A stretch of DNA of 64,000 nucleotides, taken from NCBI GenBank assembly GCA_902584995.1, contig CACICF010000002.1:60246-124245 (forward strand), in the 5' to 3' direction. Of this stretch, positions 9,482-19,784 are shown in pieces. Every line of letters begins with the position of its first letter. Positions within the stretch are counted from its first letter, which is position 1. Origin of the DNA: an uncultured Pelagibacteraceae bacterium (GTDB taxonomy: Bacteria > Pseudomonadota > Alphaproteobacteria > Pelagibacterales > Pelagibacteraceae). A program made the translations under genes and the position numbers. Below the pieces are notes generated by a model. That model saw nothing but the letters and a program-made list of their open reading frames with translations, ran no database searches and was not told where the DNA came from.

Positions 9482-10723
9482 CTAATTTTCAATAGCTTTA
9501 TGGTTAGGCTTACTCCATTCTTTTCCTTTAAACATCACGTTCCATTGCAACCAAGGAAAAAGTCTAGATTTCATTTGCCAGTACATTGAACTTGGTTTTG
9601 TAGGATCAAATGGAAAGCTTGGAGTAACTTTTCCTCCATAACAAAATTCAGCTAACATTACTTTTCCATATGCAACCGTCAGAGGACAAGCTCCATATCC
9701 ATCGTAAAGTCTGTATTCTTCAGATGATTTATTAATATCTTTTACAATGTTATGTGCAACTATTGGTGCTTGTTTTCTTACCGCTGCACCTGTTTTTGCA
9801 TTTGGTGCATTCATAACATCACCCAAGCTATAAACATTTTCATATTTAGTATGTTTTAGAGTTCCACCTTTATGATCGACATCAACCCAACCACCTGCAT
9901 CAGCTAATGGACTATTCTTTATAAAGTCGGGTGCAGTTTGAGGTGGTGTAACATGGATAAAATCGAAATTTTTTATTACTTCTTTAGTATTTCCATCTTT
10001 ATCTGATTGTTTGAAAACAGCTTCTTTTGCTTCACCATTAATTGAAATTAAATTATGCTGAAAACTTCTTTTAATTCCATACGAGTCACAAATTTCATTT
10101 AATGGACCTTGAAAATGAGGTACACCGAATATTACAGGTTTTGCGCACAAAAATTCTAAATCACTATCTTTGAGAGCACCTTTTTTTTTCATATGATCTG
10201 CAGCTAAGTAAGCAATTTTTTGTGGAGCACCAGCACATTTAATTGGCATTGGAGGCTCAGTAAATAACAAAGTTCCTCCCTTTAAATTTTTTAGACATTC
10301 CCAAGTATAAACAGCCATGTCTGAACTATAGTTTGTACAAACATTATTTTTTCCCAATGTCTCTTTAAGTCCAGCTACTCCATCAAAATTAATTTTTAAA
10401 CCTGGACAAACTACTAAGTAATCATATGAATATTCACCACCTGAAGTCTTGACTGAATTAGACTCAGGCGAAAAACTTTCTGCATATTCTTTTATCCAAT
10501 TAACATAACTAGGCATTACAGATGACATTGGTTTTATGGTACTGTTTACATCATAAGCCCCTGCACCAACTAATGTCCATGCAGCTTGATACAAAGATTT
10601 TTCCGAAGGTTCTATTATTGATATTGATAAATCAGACTTTAAACTTTTTAGTCTTGAAGCAACAGAGATACCAGCGCATCCACCACCGATAATCAAAATA
10701 TTTGTGTGATTAGAGTTATTCAT
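9482..10723 (-). CDS. Sulfide:quinone oxidoreductase-like FAD protein
   Basis: LIIGGGCAGISVA FAD motif; KCAGAPQKIAYLAADH; start trimmed to MNNSNHTN. Confidence 0.85.
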   Translation of the reverse strand: MNNSNHTNILIIGGGCAGISVASRLKSLKSDLSISIIEPSEKSLYQAAWTLVGAGAYDVNSTIKPMSSVMPSYVNWIKEYAESFSPESNSVKTSGGEYSYDYLVVCPGLKINFDGVAGLKETLGKNNVCTNYSSDMAVYTWECLKNLKGGTLLFTEPPMPIKCAGAPQKIAYLAADHMKKKGALKDSDLEFLCAKPVIFGVPHFQGPLNEICDSYGIKRSFQHNLISINGEAKEAVFKQSDKDGNTKEVIKNFDFIHVTPPQTAPDFIKNSPLADAGGWVDVDHKGGTLKHTKYENVYSLGDVMNAPNAKTGAAVRKQAPIVAHNIVKDINKSSEEYRLYDGYGACPLTVAYGKVMLAEFCYGGKVTPSFPFDPTKPSSMYWQMKSRLFPWLQWNVMFKGKEWSKPNHKAIEN

Positions 10724-10853
10724 ACATAAAAACCTAACACTTATAATCTTAACAAGATACACGTCTTATAAGTTGTTTTTTCAAAGCTAAATATCGTTGA
10801 TAAACCTCATCAATAATTTATAATAGTTCTAATTAATTAAAGGAGAGTAAAGA

Positions 10854-11513
10854 ATGTTAAAAATAAACAGTATGTGTCCTGACTTTCAATGCAAAACAAC
10901 TGAAGGAGATATCTCTTTTCATGAGTGGCTTGGAGATAGTTGGGGTGTTTTGTTTTCTCACCCAAAAGATTTTACACCAGTTTGTACAACAGAATTAGGT
11001 TCATTAGGACAAATGAAAGCTGAGTTTGATGCAAGAAATGTAAAAGTTATTGGACTAAGTGTTGATGGGGTAGAGGATCATAAAAAATGGTTAAATGATA
11101 TTAAAGATGTATCTGGAACAATGCCTGATTATCCTATAATCGCTGACGAAGATTTAAAAGTTGCAAAACTTTTCAATATGTTGGAAGCAGATGCAGGAAC
11201 AACATCAATGGGTCGTACTGCAGTTGATAATGAGACAGTAAGAACTATTTTTGTTGTAAGACCAGATAAAAGAATTGGTCTATATTTAACTTATCCTATG
11301 GCAACAGGTAGAAATTTCCATGAAATTTTAAGAGCTATAGACTCAATGCAACTGACTGCTAAACATAAAGTTGCAACACCAGCTAATTGGAAAAAAGGTG
11401 AAGATGTGGTTATTCTTCCAGCAGTTAAAGATGAAGAGGCTAAGAAAATTTATCCAGATGGTTGGGAAACAGTTAAACCATATTTAAGAAAAGTACCTGA
11501 CCCTTCAAAATAA
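10854..11513 (+). CDS. 1-Cys (Prx6-type) peroxiredoxin
   Basis: SHPKDFTPVCTTELG and long C-terminal domain. Confidence 0.93.
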   Translation: MLKINSMCPDFQCKTTEGDISFHEWLGDSWGVLFSHPKDFTPVCTTELGSLGQMKAEFDARNVKVIGLSVDGVEDHKKWLNDIKDVSGTMPDYPIIADEDLKVAKLFNMLEADAGTTSMGRTAVDNETVRTIFVVRPDKRIGLYLTYPMATGRNFHEILRAIDSMQLTAKHKVATPANWKKGEDVVILPAVKDEEAKKIYPDGWETVKPYLRKVPDPSK

Positions 11514-11528
11514 AGGGTTAAAATAGAT

Positions 11529-11582
11529 ACAATAATCTCAGTTTTAGTTAATGGATACTGAAACTGAGTTATTGTTTTTTTA
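11529..11582 (+). terminator. Rho-independent terminator of the peroxiredoxin gene
   Basis: ACAATAATCTCAGTTT ... AAACTGAGTTATTGT then T run. Confidence 0.8.
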
Positions 11583-12276
11583 ATTTTTTATATTTTTTCA
11601 TTGAAACGATAGCTACAAGAAGATTTGGATCAACAAAAACTTTAGATTGTTTGATTTTTTTAAAAGATTTATAAGCAAAAATTGCAATAGGTAACTCTGT
11701 ACACCCTAAAATGATTTTCTTACATTTGATTTTCATAAGATAATTTACTGCTGGCCTAATTGCTTTTTCAGCTTCTTTAATTTTACCCATTTTAACAAAT
11801 TTAATTGATCTATTTACGGATGATTTTTGAAGACTGGAAGCTGGACTTACTAAATTAAAACTTTTGTCAAAATATCTATTATAAACTTTTGTCTTTAATG
11901 TAGCTTCAGTAGATAATATCCCTATTTTAGAATTTTTTTTACAACTTTTTAGAGTATCTAAGTATACTTCTTTAGGCATACTAAGAATTGGAATTTTAAT
12001 TTTTTTACTTAGATCATCATACCAGTAGTGAGCAGTATTGCATGGCATCACAATAAATTTGCAACCATTTTTTTGTAATCTCTTACAACCTTCAACCAAA
12101 GCATTTAATACATTATAATATTTTTTTATGTTTTCTGGTCGTTTAGGTGTATTAGATTTATTGTATAAAACAAACATTGGGTAGTCTTGATCTAGTTTAC
12201 CTCTGTTTATTTTTGCAAGTTTATTGCAAAAATCTAAACCAGCTTGTGTTCCCATTCCTCCAAGAATACCAATCAT
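11569..12276 (-). CDS. Aspartate/glutamate racemase family protein
   Basis: GILGGMGTQAG, MPCNTAHYW, LGCTELPI. Confidence 0.9.
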   Translation of the reverse strand: MIGILGGMGTQAGLDFCNKLAKINRGKLDQDYPMFVLYNKSNTPKRPENIKKYYNVLNALVEGCKRLQKNGCKFIVMPCNTAHYWYDDLSKKIKIPILSMPKEVYLDTLKSCKKNSKIGILSTEATLKTKVYNRYFDKSFNLVSPASSLQKSSVNRSIKFVKMGKIKEAEKAIRPAVNYLMKIKCKKIILGCTELPIAIFAYKSFKKIKQSKVFVDPNLLVAIVSMKKYKKLKKQ

Positions 12277-12335
12277 AATATTTTTTGAATTTTGTTTTAA
12301 AAGTTACATTATACAACTATATTTTAAAAATAATT

Positions 12336-13094
12336 ATGCAAGAAATTTATACAGATGATATTGGATCAGGATTTCCACTGATTTTAGTACATGGATACCT
12401 TGGGTCTTCAGAAATGTGGAAATTTCAAAAAGATTATTTATGTAAAAATTTTAGAGTTATTTCTCCAGCTTTACCAGGGTTTGGCGAAAGTCATAAAGCA
12501 AAATCTTTTAACAGCATAAACTTAATGGCAAAATTCATTATTAATGAAGTTGATAAAAAGGAAATAGAAAAATTTAATTTAATGGGTCACTCAATGGGAG
12601 GAATGATAGTACAAGAAATTGCAAAATTATGTGGAGAAAGAATAAATAAATTAATTTGTTTTGCTACCGGACCTATTGGTGATATTCCAGGTAGGTTTGA
12701 ACCCATAAATACCTCTATTAAAAAACTTCGAGAAGAGGGGATAAAAGAACAAGTAAAAAGAATACCACCAAAATGGTTTGTCGATGGAGATAAAGATAAA
12801 AATTATTATTTGTGTGAGAATGCAGTCAAACACATAACTGAGGAAACTGCTCATAATGCACTAGTTGCAATGAGAGACTGGAATGGACTAGAAAATTTAA
12901 AAGATATTAAAAATGAAACCCTAGTAATTTGGGGTGACAAGGATAGATCTTATAATTTTGATCAAGTTTCTTTGCTGAATAATAATATTCCAAATTGTAA
13001 AATAGAAATATTTAAAAATTGCTGTCATAACGTACATCTTGAGAAGCCAGAAAAGTTTAATAAAACTGTGCAGAATTTTTTGAATAATACTTGA
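12336..13094 (+). CDS. Alpha/beta hydrolase
   Basis: LVHGYLGSSEMW, GHSMGGMI, C-terminal His; trimmed start MQEIYTDD. Confidence 0.88.
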   Translation: MQEIYTDDIGSGFPLILVHGYLGSSEMWKFQKDYLCKNFRVISPALPGFGESHKAKSFNSINLMAKFIINEVDKKEIEKFNLMGHSMGGMIVQEIAKLCGERINKLICFATGPIGDIPGRFEPINTSIKKLREEGIKEQVKRIPPKWFVDGDKDKNYYLCENAVKHITEETAHNALVAMRDWNGLENLKDIKNETLVIWGDKDRSYNFDQVSLLNNNIPNCKIEIFKNCCHNVHLEKPEKFNKTVQNFLNNT

Positions 13095-13208
13095 TCATTT
13101 TAGGTTTTTGCATATCTGAATTAACATTTTTCAATACTGTAATCATTGACTCTAAAATTAAAAAAAAGTTTAATTTAGGTTTATAAATTAAATAAACCTG
13201 AGGAAAAT

Positions 13209-14171
13209 ATGAATATAATTAAGAAGATACTTGTTGCTGGGGTAATTTCACTATTTCTACCAGCTTCAAGTTTTGCAGAAAAAGTAAAAATTGGTGATCC
13301 AGGATGGACTGGTGCTACTGCAATTGCAAATTTACTTGCAGCAGTTGTTATAGATAAAATGGGTGGTGAAGCAGAATTAGTTCCAGGAAATAATACTGCT
13401 ATCTATGGAGCAATTGATAGAAGTAAAGGTGAGATTGAAGTACATCCTGATATATGGCTTCCAAACCAAGAAGCATACACAAATGATCTAGTACCAAAAG
13501 GAACTCTAAAATTAAGTAAAAATCCTTACGAGGGTAACCAAGGATATTGTGTATCTCAACAATTTGCAAAAAAAATGAATATCACTGCAATAGAAGATTT
13601 AGGTAGACCAGAAGTTGTCAAAGCAATGGATAGTGATGGAAATGGCAAAGGTGAATTTTGGATTGGTGCAGATGGATGGGCTTCAGCAAATGTTAACCAA
13701 GTTAAATTAAGAGACTATAAATTATATGATGCTGGAATTGAACCTATTAGGGCTGCAGAAGCAGTGAAAAATGCTAGAGTTCTAGACTCTATTAAAAAAG
13801 GTGAGGGTTATGCATTTTATTGTTACAAACCACATGCAATTTGGGGAATGGCAGACGTAGTTATGCTTGAAGAACCAGCATATGATCCTGCGAAATATAA
13901 AATGATCCAACCAAAAGCTGACGCTGACTGGTATCAAAAATCATATGTTGCTTCAAAGGATGCTTTGAAACAAATTCAAATAGGATGGGGTACATCTCTA
14001 GAGAGTAAATCTCCAGCAATTGTAGAATTTTTCAAAAACTTCCAAATAACAGCAGATGATGTTTCTTGGATGGCATATGAAGTTTCTGTACAAAAAAGAG
14101 ATCCAGGAGAAGTTGCTAGAGATTGGATGTCTAAAAATAAATCAACAGTTGACGGCTGGTTAGGTTTATAA
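13209..14171 (+). CDS. proX: Glycine betaine/proline-type ABC substrate-binding protein
   Basis: Signal peptide; WTGATAIANL...EVHPDIWLPNQ. Confidence 0.88.
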   Translation: MNIIKKILVAGVISLFLPASSFAEKVKIGDPGWTGATAIANLLAAVVIDKMGGEAELVPGNNTAIYGAIDRSKGEIEVHPDIWLPNQEAYTNDLVPKGTLKLSKNPYEGNQGYCVSQQFAKKMNITAIEDLGRPEVVKAMDSDGNGKGEFWIGADGWASANVNQVKLRDYKLYDAGIEPIRAAEAVKNARVLDSIKKGEGYAFYCYKPHAIWGMADVVMLEEPAYDPAKYKMIQPKADADWYQKSYVASKDALKQIQIGWGTSLESKSPAIVEFFKNFQITADDVSWMAYEVSVQKRDPGEVARDWMSKNKSTVDGWLGL

Positions 14172-14192
14172 TTTAGTTAATAAAAATTAATT

Positions 14193-14219
14193 TACCTGGC
14201 GACCATTGGTTGCCAGGTA
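14193..14219 (+). promoter_or_regulatory. Intra-operon hairpin between proX and proV
   Basis: TACCTGGCGACC-ATT-GGTTGCCAGGTA (12-bp stem, one G:U). Confidence 0.75.
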
Positions 14220-14252
14220 TCATTTTCACTTATTTTAAGTTAAAATATTTTC

Positions 14253-15305
14253 ATGGAAGCAGCTATACAAATTCAAAATGTCTGGAAAATATTTGGCAAT
14301 ACATCACAAGATGCCTTAGATGCAATCCAAAATAAAAAAATTTCAAAACAAGAAGCATTGGAGAAATATAATTCTGTAATTGGTGTTTCGGATGTTTCAT
14401 TTGATGTTAAGAAGGGTGAAATATTTTGCGTAATGGGTTTATCTGGAAGTGGGAAATCAACACTTGTTAGACATATAAATAGATTATTAGAGCCAACATC
14501 TGGAAAAATATTAATAAACAATCAGGATGTAATGCAATTCAATAAGGAAAACCTTCAAGAATTAAGAAACAAAAAGATTGGTATGGTTTTTCAGAATTTT
14601 GCATTAATGCCTCACAGATCAGTTTTAGATAATATAGCTATGCCTTTGGAGATTAGAGGTGTTAGCAAAAATGATAGGTTAGATGCTGCAAATAATATTT
14701 TAAACATTGTTGAATTACAAGGATGGGGAAATAAATATGCTCATGAATTATCTGGAGGAATGCAGCAAAGAGTAGGTCTAGCTAGAGCATTAGCAGCAGA
14801 TCCAGAATTTCTTTTAATGGATGAACCTTTCAGTGCTTTAGACCCTTTAATTAGACGACAACTTCAGAGTGAATTTATAAAACTTTCAAAGCAAATGAAA
14901 AAAACAACGGTATTTATAACTCACGATTTAGATGAAGCAGTAAGAGTAGGGCACAGAATAGCTATAATGAGAGATGGAGAGGTAGTACAAATTGGAACAC
15001 CAGAGGAAATAGTAGTAAATCCATCTGATGAATATGTTGCAGATTTTGTAAAAGGAATTTCAAGATTAAAAGTCGTTCAGGCTAAGACAATTATGCAATC
15101 TATCATAGAATATAAGAAAACTTTTGGAGATAATGTAAGCAATAATGAAAGAGTTAATGAAAACGATATATTAAGCAAACTTATTGAAACGTCAGTATCA
15201 GAAGATAAACCAATAATAGTTACAAATAATGACAACTTAGAAGTTGGTATAATTACACAATCAGATTTGCTGAAAGCAGTTGTTGAAGGGAATGATAGTG
15301 AGTAA
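14253..15305 (+). CDS. proV: Glycine betaine ABC transporter ATP-binding protein (CBS C-terminus)
   Basis: GLSGSGKST, LSGGMQQRVGLARALA; QAT family layout. Confidence 0.93.
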   Translation: MEAAIQIQNVWKIFGNTSQDALDAIQNKKISKQEALEKYNSVIGVSDVSFDVKKGEIFCVMGLSGSGKSTLVRHINRLLEPTSGKILINNQDVMQFNKENLQELRNKKIGMVFQNFALMPHRSVLDNIAMPLEIRGVSKNDRLDAANNILNIVELQGWGNKYAHELSGGMQQRVGLARALAADPEFLLMDEPFSALDPLIRRQLQSEFIKLSKQMKKTTVFITHDLDEAVRVGHRIAIMRDGEVVQIGTPEEIVVNPSDEYVADFVKGISRLKVVQAKTIMQSIIEYKKTFGDNVSNNERVNENDILSKLIETSVSEDKPIIVTNNDNLEVGIITQSDLLKAVVEGNDSE

Positions 15306-16800
15306 AGAAATTAAAAATTTATCTAGATCTGAATTAATAAAAAATTTTGTGATTTCTAATCCAGATTACTACATTGACGAATTTAAAAAAATTGGAAGCA
15401 AACCCTCCTATTCTTTTTCTTTTAATTTATTTGCCGCATTATTTGGGCCAATGTGGTTTGGATTAAGAAATATTTGGAATTATGCGTTAGCATTTTTAAT
15501 AATCGAAACATTTGCTGTTGTTCAAATAATTAGAGGCCTATTTGGAAACATTACTAAAGATGCCTTAGAAAAAATTGATAAAATTCAATCAACTATCGAT
15601 TTTAGATACAAACAATTAGAGGCTGCAAAAGAAAACAACCCAGATAAGGTCGAAGTATACGAGAGGGCAATTAAATCACTCGAAGACGCAATGAAGGAAT
15701 ATGTAGTTGATGTTCAGCAAATTGAGGCTTCAGCAATATGGATTACTATTTCAGGAATTGTATTATTGATTTTTGTAAAATTTATTCAAGGAATATTAGC
15801 AAATACAGTTTTAGAAAAAAGATACTCTGAATGGTTATCAAATAAATCGATTAGTCCTGGAATGAAAACAAAAAATTATTTATTAAGCATTGGTTTTACT
15901 ATAATTATAATGTTTTTTTCAGTAATACATTATAGCTTTCCAGGTTTCTTCTCAATAATGAATGATTTTCCTACTCATCCAGAAATAAGACTTACATCTA
16001 TAAAATGGGTTGAAACGATTTTTGATTATGCAGTTATAAAAGGAGATGCTGTATTTACTGCAATAACAATTGGAATTAGATCTGTTTTAGACTTTTTAGA
16101 ACTTCTGTTTGTAAAAACACCTTGGATTGTGATTATAACTACCATTGTAGTTTTAACTGCTTTATCAGCAGGCATAAGGACTGCAATATACTCAGCAGGA
16201 TTTTTAGCTTACATGGGTTTTTTGGGATTTTGGGTTAAAGCAATGACTACACTTGCCTTACTGGGAACGGCTGCAATTTTAAGTATTGTTATTGGAATAC
16301 CTCTAGGAATTTATTGTGCAAGACGTCAAAGATTTTATTCAATGATAAGACCAATAATGGATTTTATGCAAACAATGCCTGCATTTGTATTTATGATTCC
16401 CGTCATTGCATTTTTTGGAACAGGGAAGGTTGCAGCAGTAATCATTACAATGATTTTTGGAGGTACGCCAGTTGTAAGACTTACTGTTTTAGGATTAAGG
16501 GGTGTTCCTGAAACTATTAGAGAGGCAGCAATAGCTTACGGAGCATCTAAATGGTATCTTCTTAGAAAAGTAGATTTGCCACTTGCAACCCCATCAATAC
16601 TTGCTGGTGTAAATCAAACTGTGATGTTAAGTTTAGCAATGGTTGTTGTAGCCTCACTTATAGGAGCAAAAGGTTTAGGCCAAGACGTGCTAGAGGCACT
16701 TCAATATGCAAATGTTGGACAAGGAATTTTAGCTGGTGTTGCAATACTATTTGTTGCTTTAATATTGGACAGAGTAGTTCAAGGTAAGAAAAGAGTATAA
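15292..16800 (+). CDS. proW: Glycine betaine ABC permease with N-terminal extension
   Basis: EAAIAYGASKWYLLRKVDLPLATPSILAGVNQ; ATG at 15292 preferred over TTG 15280. Confidence 0.9.
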   Translation: MIVSKEIKNLSRSELIKNFVISNPDYYIDEFKKIGSKPSYSFSFNLFAALFGPMWFGLRNIWNYALAFLIIETFAVVQIIRGLFGNITKDALEKIDKIQSTIDFRYKQLEAAKENNPDKVEVYERAIKSLEDAMKEYVVDVQQIEASAIWITISGIVLLIFVKFIQGILANTVLEKRYSEWLSNKSISPGMKTKNYLLSIGFTIIIMFFSVIHYSFPGFFSIMNDFPTHPEIRLTSIKWVETIFDYAVIKGDAVFTAITIGIRSVLDFLELLFVKTPWIVIITTIVVLTALSAGIRTAIYSAGFLAYMGFLGFWVKAMTTLALLGTAAILSIVIGIPLGIYCARRQRFYSMIRPIMDFMQTMPAFVFMIPVIAFFGTGKVAAVIITMIFGGTPVVRLTVLGLRGVPETIREAAIAYGASKWYLLRKVDLPLATPSILAGVNQTVMLSLAMVVVASLIGAKGLGQDVLEALQYANVGQGILAGVAILFVALILDRVVQGKKRV

Positions 16801-16807
16801 TATCTTA

Positions 16808-17977
16808 ATGAACAAAAATGTATGGTTGCTATTTGCAAGCAACGCATTTGCATTTTCTGTTGCACCTGTAACTGTATTTTTAAGTGGAATTATTGGAACT
16901 AGTATCAGTCCAATTAAATCTCTTTCAACATTACCAATGTCATTATCAATTGTGGGTACAGCTATTTTTATTATTGCTGCTTCTAAAATAATGAGTATTA
17001 CCGGAAGAAAAAAAGGATTTATACTTTCATCTATAACAACTTCATTATTTGCATTATTAGCAGCATATTCTGTATATAGGCAAAACTTTATTCTGTATTC
17101 ATTTTCTTGTTTTTGCCTTGGATTTGGAATGGCTTTTGCTCATCAGTATCGTTTTGCTGCAGCTGAGAGTGTTGATAAAGAACTTGCACCAAAGGCTATT
17201 TCCTTATTACTTTTTGCGGGGATTTTGTCAGCTTTATTGGGTCCAAACTTAGCAAATTTAGGAAAAGATATAATTACAGAAAGTTTATATGTTGGTTCTT
17301 ATCTCTGTCTATCTTTATTAACTTTATCCTCTGTTATTTTTTTAATTTTTTATAAAGAAAATAAAGTTATAAATAATAAAAAAACATCAAAGGGTAGAAC
17401 AATTTTAGAATTGATATCTCAGCCAAGATTTTTGCAAGCTCTTGTATCCTCATCTTTTGCTTATGCGGTGATGTCATTTTTAATGACAGCTACTCCTATT
17501 AGTATGCATGTTCATGATAATATGTCCTTAAATAATACAAGTTTTGTAATTCAATTACATATCATTAGCATGTTCCTTCCTGCTTTAGTTACAGGAAATC
17601 TAATAAAAAAATATGGACACAGTAAAATAATATATTTTGGTGTTTTATTTTTTATCTTTACAATTTTACTTAGTTATTTTGATCAAACAGTCATAAATTA
17701 TCTTTTTTCATTAATTTTTTTGGGTCTTGGGTGGAACTTTCTGTTTATATCTGGAACAAGTTTATTAGTTTTAAACTATAAAGAAGAGGAAAGATTTAGA
17801 GCACAAGGTTTTAATGATTTTATAGTTTTTTCAGTTCAAGCTACTGCAAGTTTAACAGCAGGTATTATTTTAAGTTTTACAAGTTGGAAAATAATGAACA
17901 TATTATGTATCCCATTTTTAATAATAATAATTTTCACTACTCTGAGGGCTGATAGATTATTAGATAAAACCGATTAA
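16808..17977 (+). CDS. MFS transporter
   Basis: 12-TM hydrophobic profile, 389 aa. Confidence 0.85.
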   Translation: MNKNVWLLFASNAFAFSVAPVTVFLSGIIGTSISPIKSLSTLPMSLSIVGTAIFIIAASKIMSITGRKKGFILSSITTSLFALLAAYSVYRQNFILYSFSCFCLGFGMAFAHQYRFAAAESVDKELAPKAISLLLFAGILSALLGPNLANLGKDIITESLYVGSYLCLSLLTLSSVIFLIFYKENKVINNKKTSKGRTILELISQPRFLQALVSSSFAYAVMSFLMTATPISMHVHDNMSLNNTSFVIQLHIISMFLPALVTGNLIKKYGHSKIIYFGVLFFIFTILLSYFDQTVINYLFSLIFLGLGWNFLFISGTSLLVLNYKEEERFRAQGFNDFIVFSVQATASLTAGIILSFTSWKIMNILCIPFLIIIIFTTLRADRLLDKTD

Positions 17978-18015
17978 AGACGTGTCAACTTGTTACACCA
18001 TATAGTTATTGTTTA

Positions 18016-18486
18016 TTGACTTTAAAAGAATATATCAGCGCTATGACTAAATATAATAAATTAACAAGTTCATTTATAATATTAATCAGTATATTTTTTA
18101 CGAATATAGCTTTAGGTGCGGATGTAACAGTGGAAATGCTTAATAGGCTTGATAAAGAATCAAATGTTTTTGAGCCTAAAATAGTAAGAGTTAACCCTGG
18201 AGATACAGTTCTTTGGAAGGCAACAGATAAAGGACATAACGTTGAATTCATAAAAAAGGGCGTACCAGATGGAGTTAGTAAGTTTAAATCAAAGTTTAAT
18301 AAGGATGTTGAATACAAGTTCGAGGTCCCAGGAATTTATGCTTACTGGTGTACACCACACAAAAATATGGGAATGATTGGTTTTGTGGTTGTTGGTGACG
18401 ATAAATCTAACCTAGATGCTATTAAAAAGTTAAGATTTTCATCTAAATCTAAGAAATTAGCACCAGGTTTAATAGACCAACTATAA
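18016..18486 (+). CDS. Pseudoazurin-like cupredoxin
   Basis: KGHNVEFI and YWCTPHKNMGMIG copper ligands; signal peptide. Confidence 0.92.
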   Translation: MTLKEYISAMTKYNKLTSSFIILISIFFTNIALGADVTVEMLNRLDKESNVFEPKIVRVNPGDTVLWKATDKGHNVEFIKKGVPDGVSKFKSKFNKDVEYKFEVPGIYAYWCTPHKNMGMIGFVVVGDDKSNLDAIKKLRFSSKSKKLAPGLIDQL

Positions 18487-18540
18487 ATCAGCAAATATTA
18501 TTGAGTTAAGACGTTTAACTTTTATAAATGAATCCTTGTA

Positions 18541-18571
18541 CTTCCCGGAGCGGTGATAATCGCCCGGGAAG
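18541..18571. other. GC-rich structured element (candidate ncRNA or regulatory hairpin)
   Basis: CTTCCCGG-A-GCG-GTGATAAT-CGC-CCGGGAAG, 11 bp with bulged A, no following U tract. Confidence 0.5.
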
Positions 18572-18702
18572 GCAATACATCTAGATTAATAGATTTTATC
18601 ATCATGATGAAAGAAAAATTCGTGAAAATAGGTTACCAATTGATATAATTTATACCTAAAAAAAAATAGGCATAGATATTTTAGAAAAAGTTAAAAGTTG
18701 AA

Positions 18703-19752
18703 ATGGCAAATATAAAATTCACTGGCGTAAATAAATCTTTTGGATCAAACAAAATTATAACTGATTTTAATTTAATAGGGAAAGATGATGAATTTCTTGT
18801 ATTAGTTGGTCCATCTGGTTGTGGAAAGTCAACTTTATTAAGAATGATAGCAGGTTTAGAGAAAATTGATGAGGGTGAAATATTTATAAATGATCAAAAA
18901 ATTAATGATCTTCATCCCTCAAAAAGACAAACAGCGATGGTATTTCAATCCTATGCTCTATATCCACACATGAATGTTTATGAAAATATGTCATTTGGGT
19001 TAAAGATTGAAAAGAAATCTAAGCAAGAAATTGAAACAAAAGTTATGCAAGCAGCTAAAATTTTAAAAATTGAGGAGTTACTTGAAAGAAAACCTAAACA
19101 GTTATCTGGGGGTCAAAGGCAAAGAGTTGCAATTGGACGTGCAATTACTAGAAACCCTAAAATATTTTTATTCGATGAGCCATTATCTAATTTGGATGCA
19201 GCTTTAAGAGCCGAGATGAGAGTAGAAATATCAAAACTTCATAATCAAATTAAAACGAACATGATATATGTTACCCATGATCAAGTTGAGGCAATGACTT
19301 TAGCCGATAGAATTGTAATTCTAAATCATGGAAATATTGAACAAGTTGGAACTCCTGATGAAATTTATAATAATCCATCAAATATTTTTGTAGCACAATT
19401 TATCGGAACGCCAAAAATGAATATTTTACCTATACAAAATGAAAATATAATTTCAGAAAATAAAATAAATTTTTTAGGAAATGAAATAACTTTTGAGAAA
19501 ATTAAATTTAGTAAAAGAAATTATTCTGTTGGTATTAGACCTGAACACTTTAATTCATCAGAGTCATCTGAATTTAAATTTAAACCTAAAATTGAACTTG
19601 TTGAAAATTTAGGAAATGAAAAAATAGTTTACATGAGTAACAATAATTTAGAACTTAGTGCAAAAATATCAAGTCAGGTAGATTTTCAAAACGAACTTAA
19701 ATTTAATTTTAAAGATATTTTTATATTTGATGAAAATGGAAAAAGAATTTAA
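18703..19752 (+). CDS. Orphan UgpC/MsmK-type ABC ATP-binding protein
   Basis: GPSGCGKST, LSGGQRQRVAIGRAI, TOBE-like C-terminus; no permease beside it. Confidence 0.9.
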   Translation: MANIKFTGVNKSFGSNKIITDFNLIGKDDEFLVLVGPSGCGKSTLLRMIAGLEKIDEGEIFINDQKINDLHPSKRQTAMVFQSYALYPHMNVYENMSFGLKIEKKSKQEIETKVMQAAKILKIEELLERKPKQLSGGQRQRVAIGRAITRNPKIFLFDEPLSNLDAALRAEMRVEISKLHNQIKTNMIYVTHDQVEAMTLADRIVILNHGNIEQVGTPDEIYNNPSNIFVAQFIGTPKMNILPIQNENIISENKINFLGNEITFEKIKFSKRNYSVGIRPEHFNSSESSEFKFKPKIELVENLGNEKIVYMSNNNLELSAKISSQVDFQNELKFNFKDIFIFDENGKRI

Positions 19753-19784
19753 ATTTCTTTAAAAATTAAATAAACTTTATCTCA

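Noticed and set aside
13177-13199. AGGTTTAT...ATAAACCT inverted repeat just before proX SD
   Set aside because: Short and AT-rich; plausible 5'-UTR hairpin but too weak to call without conservation
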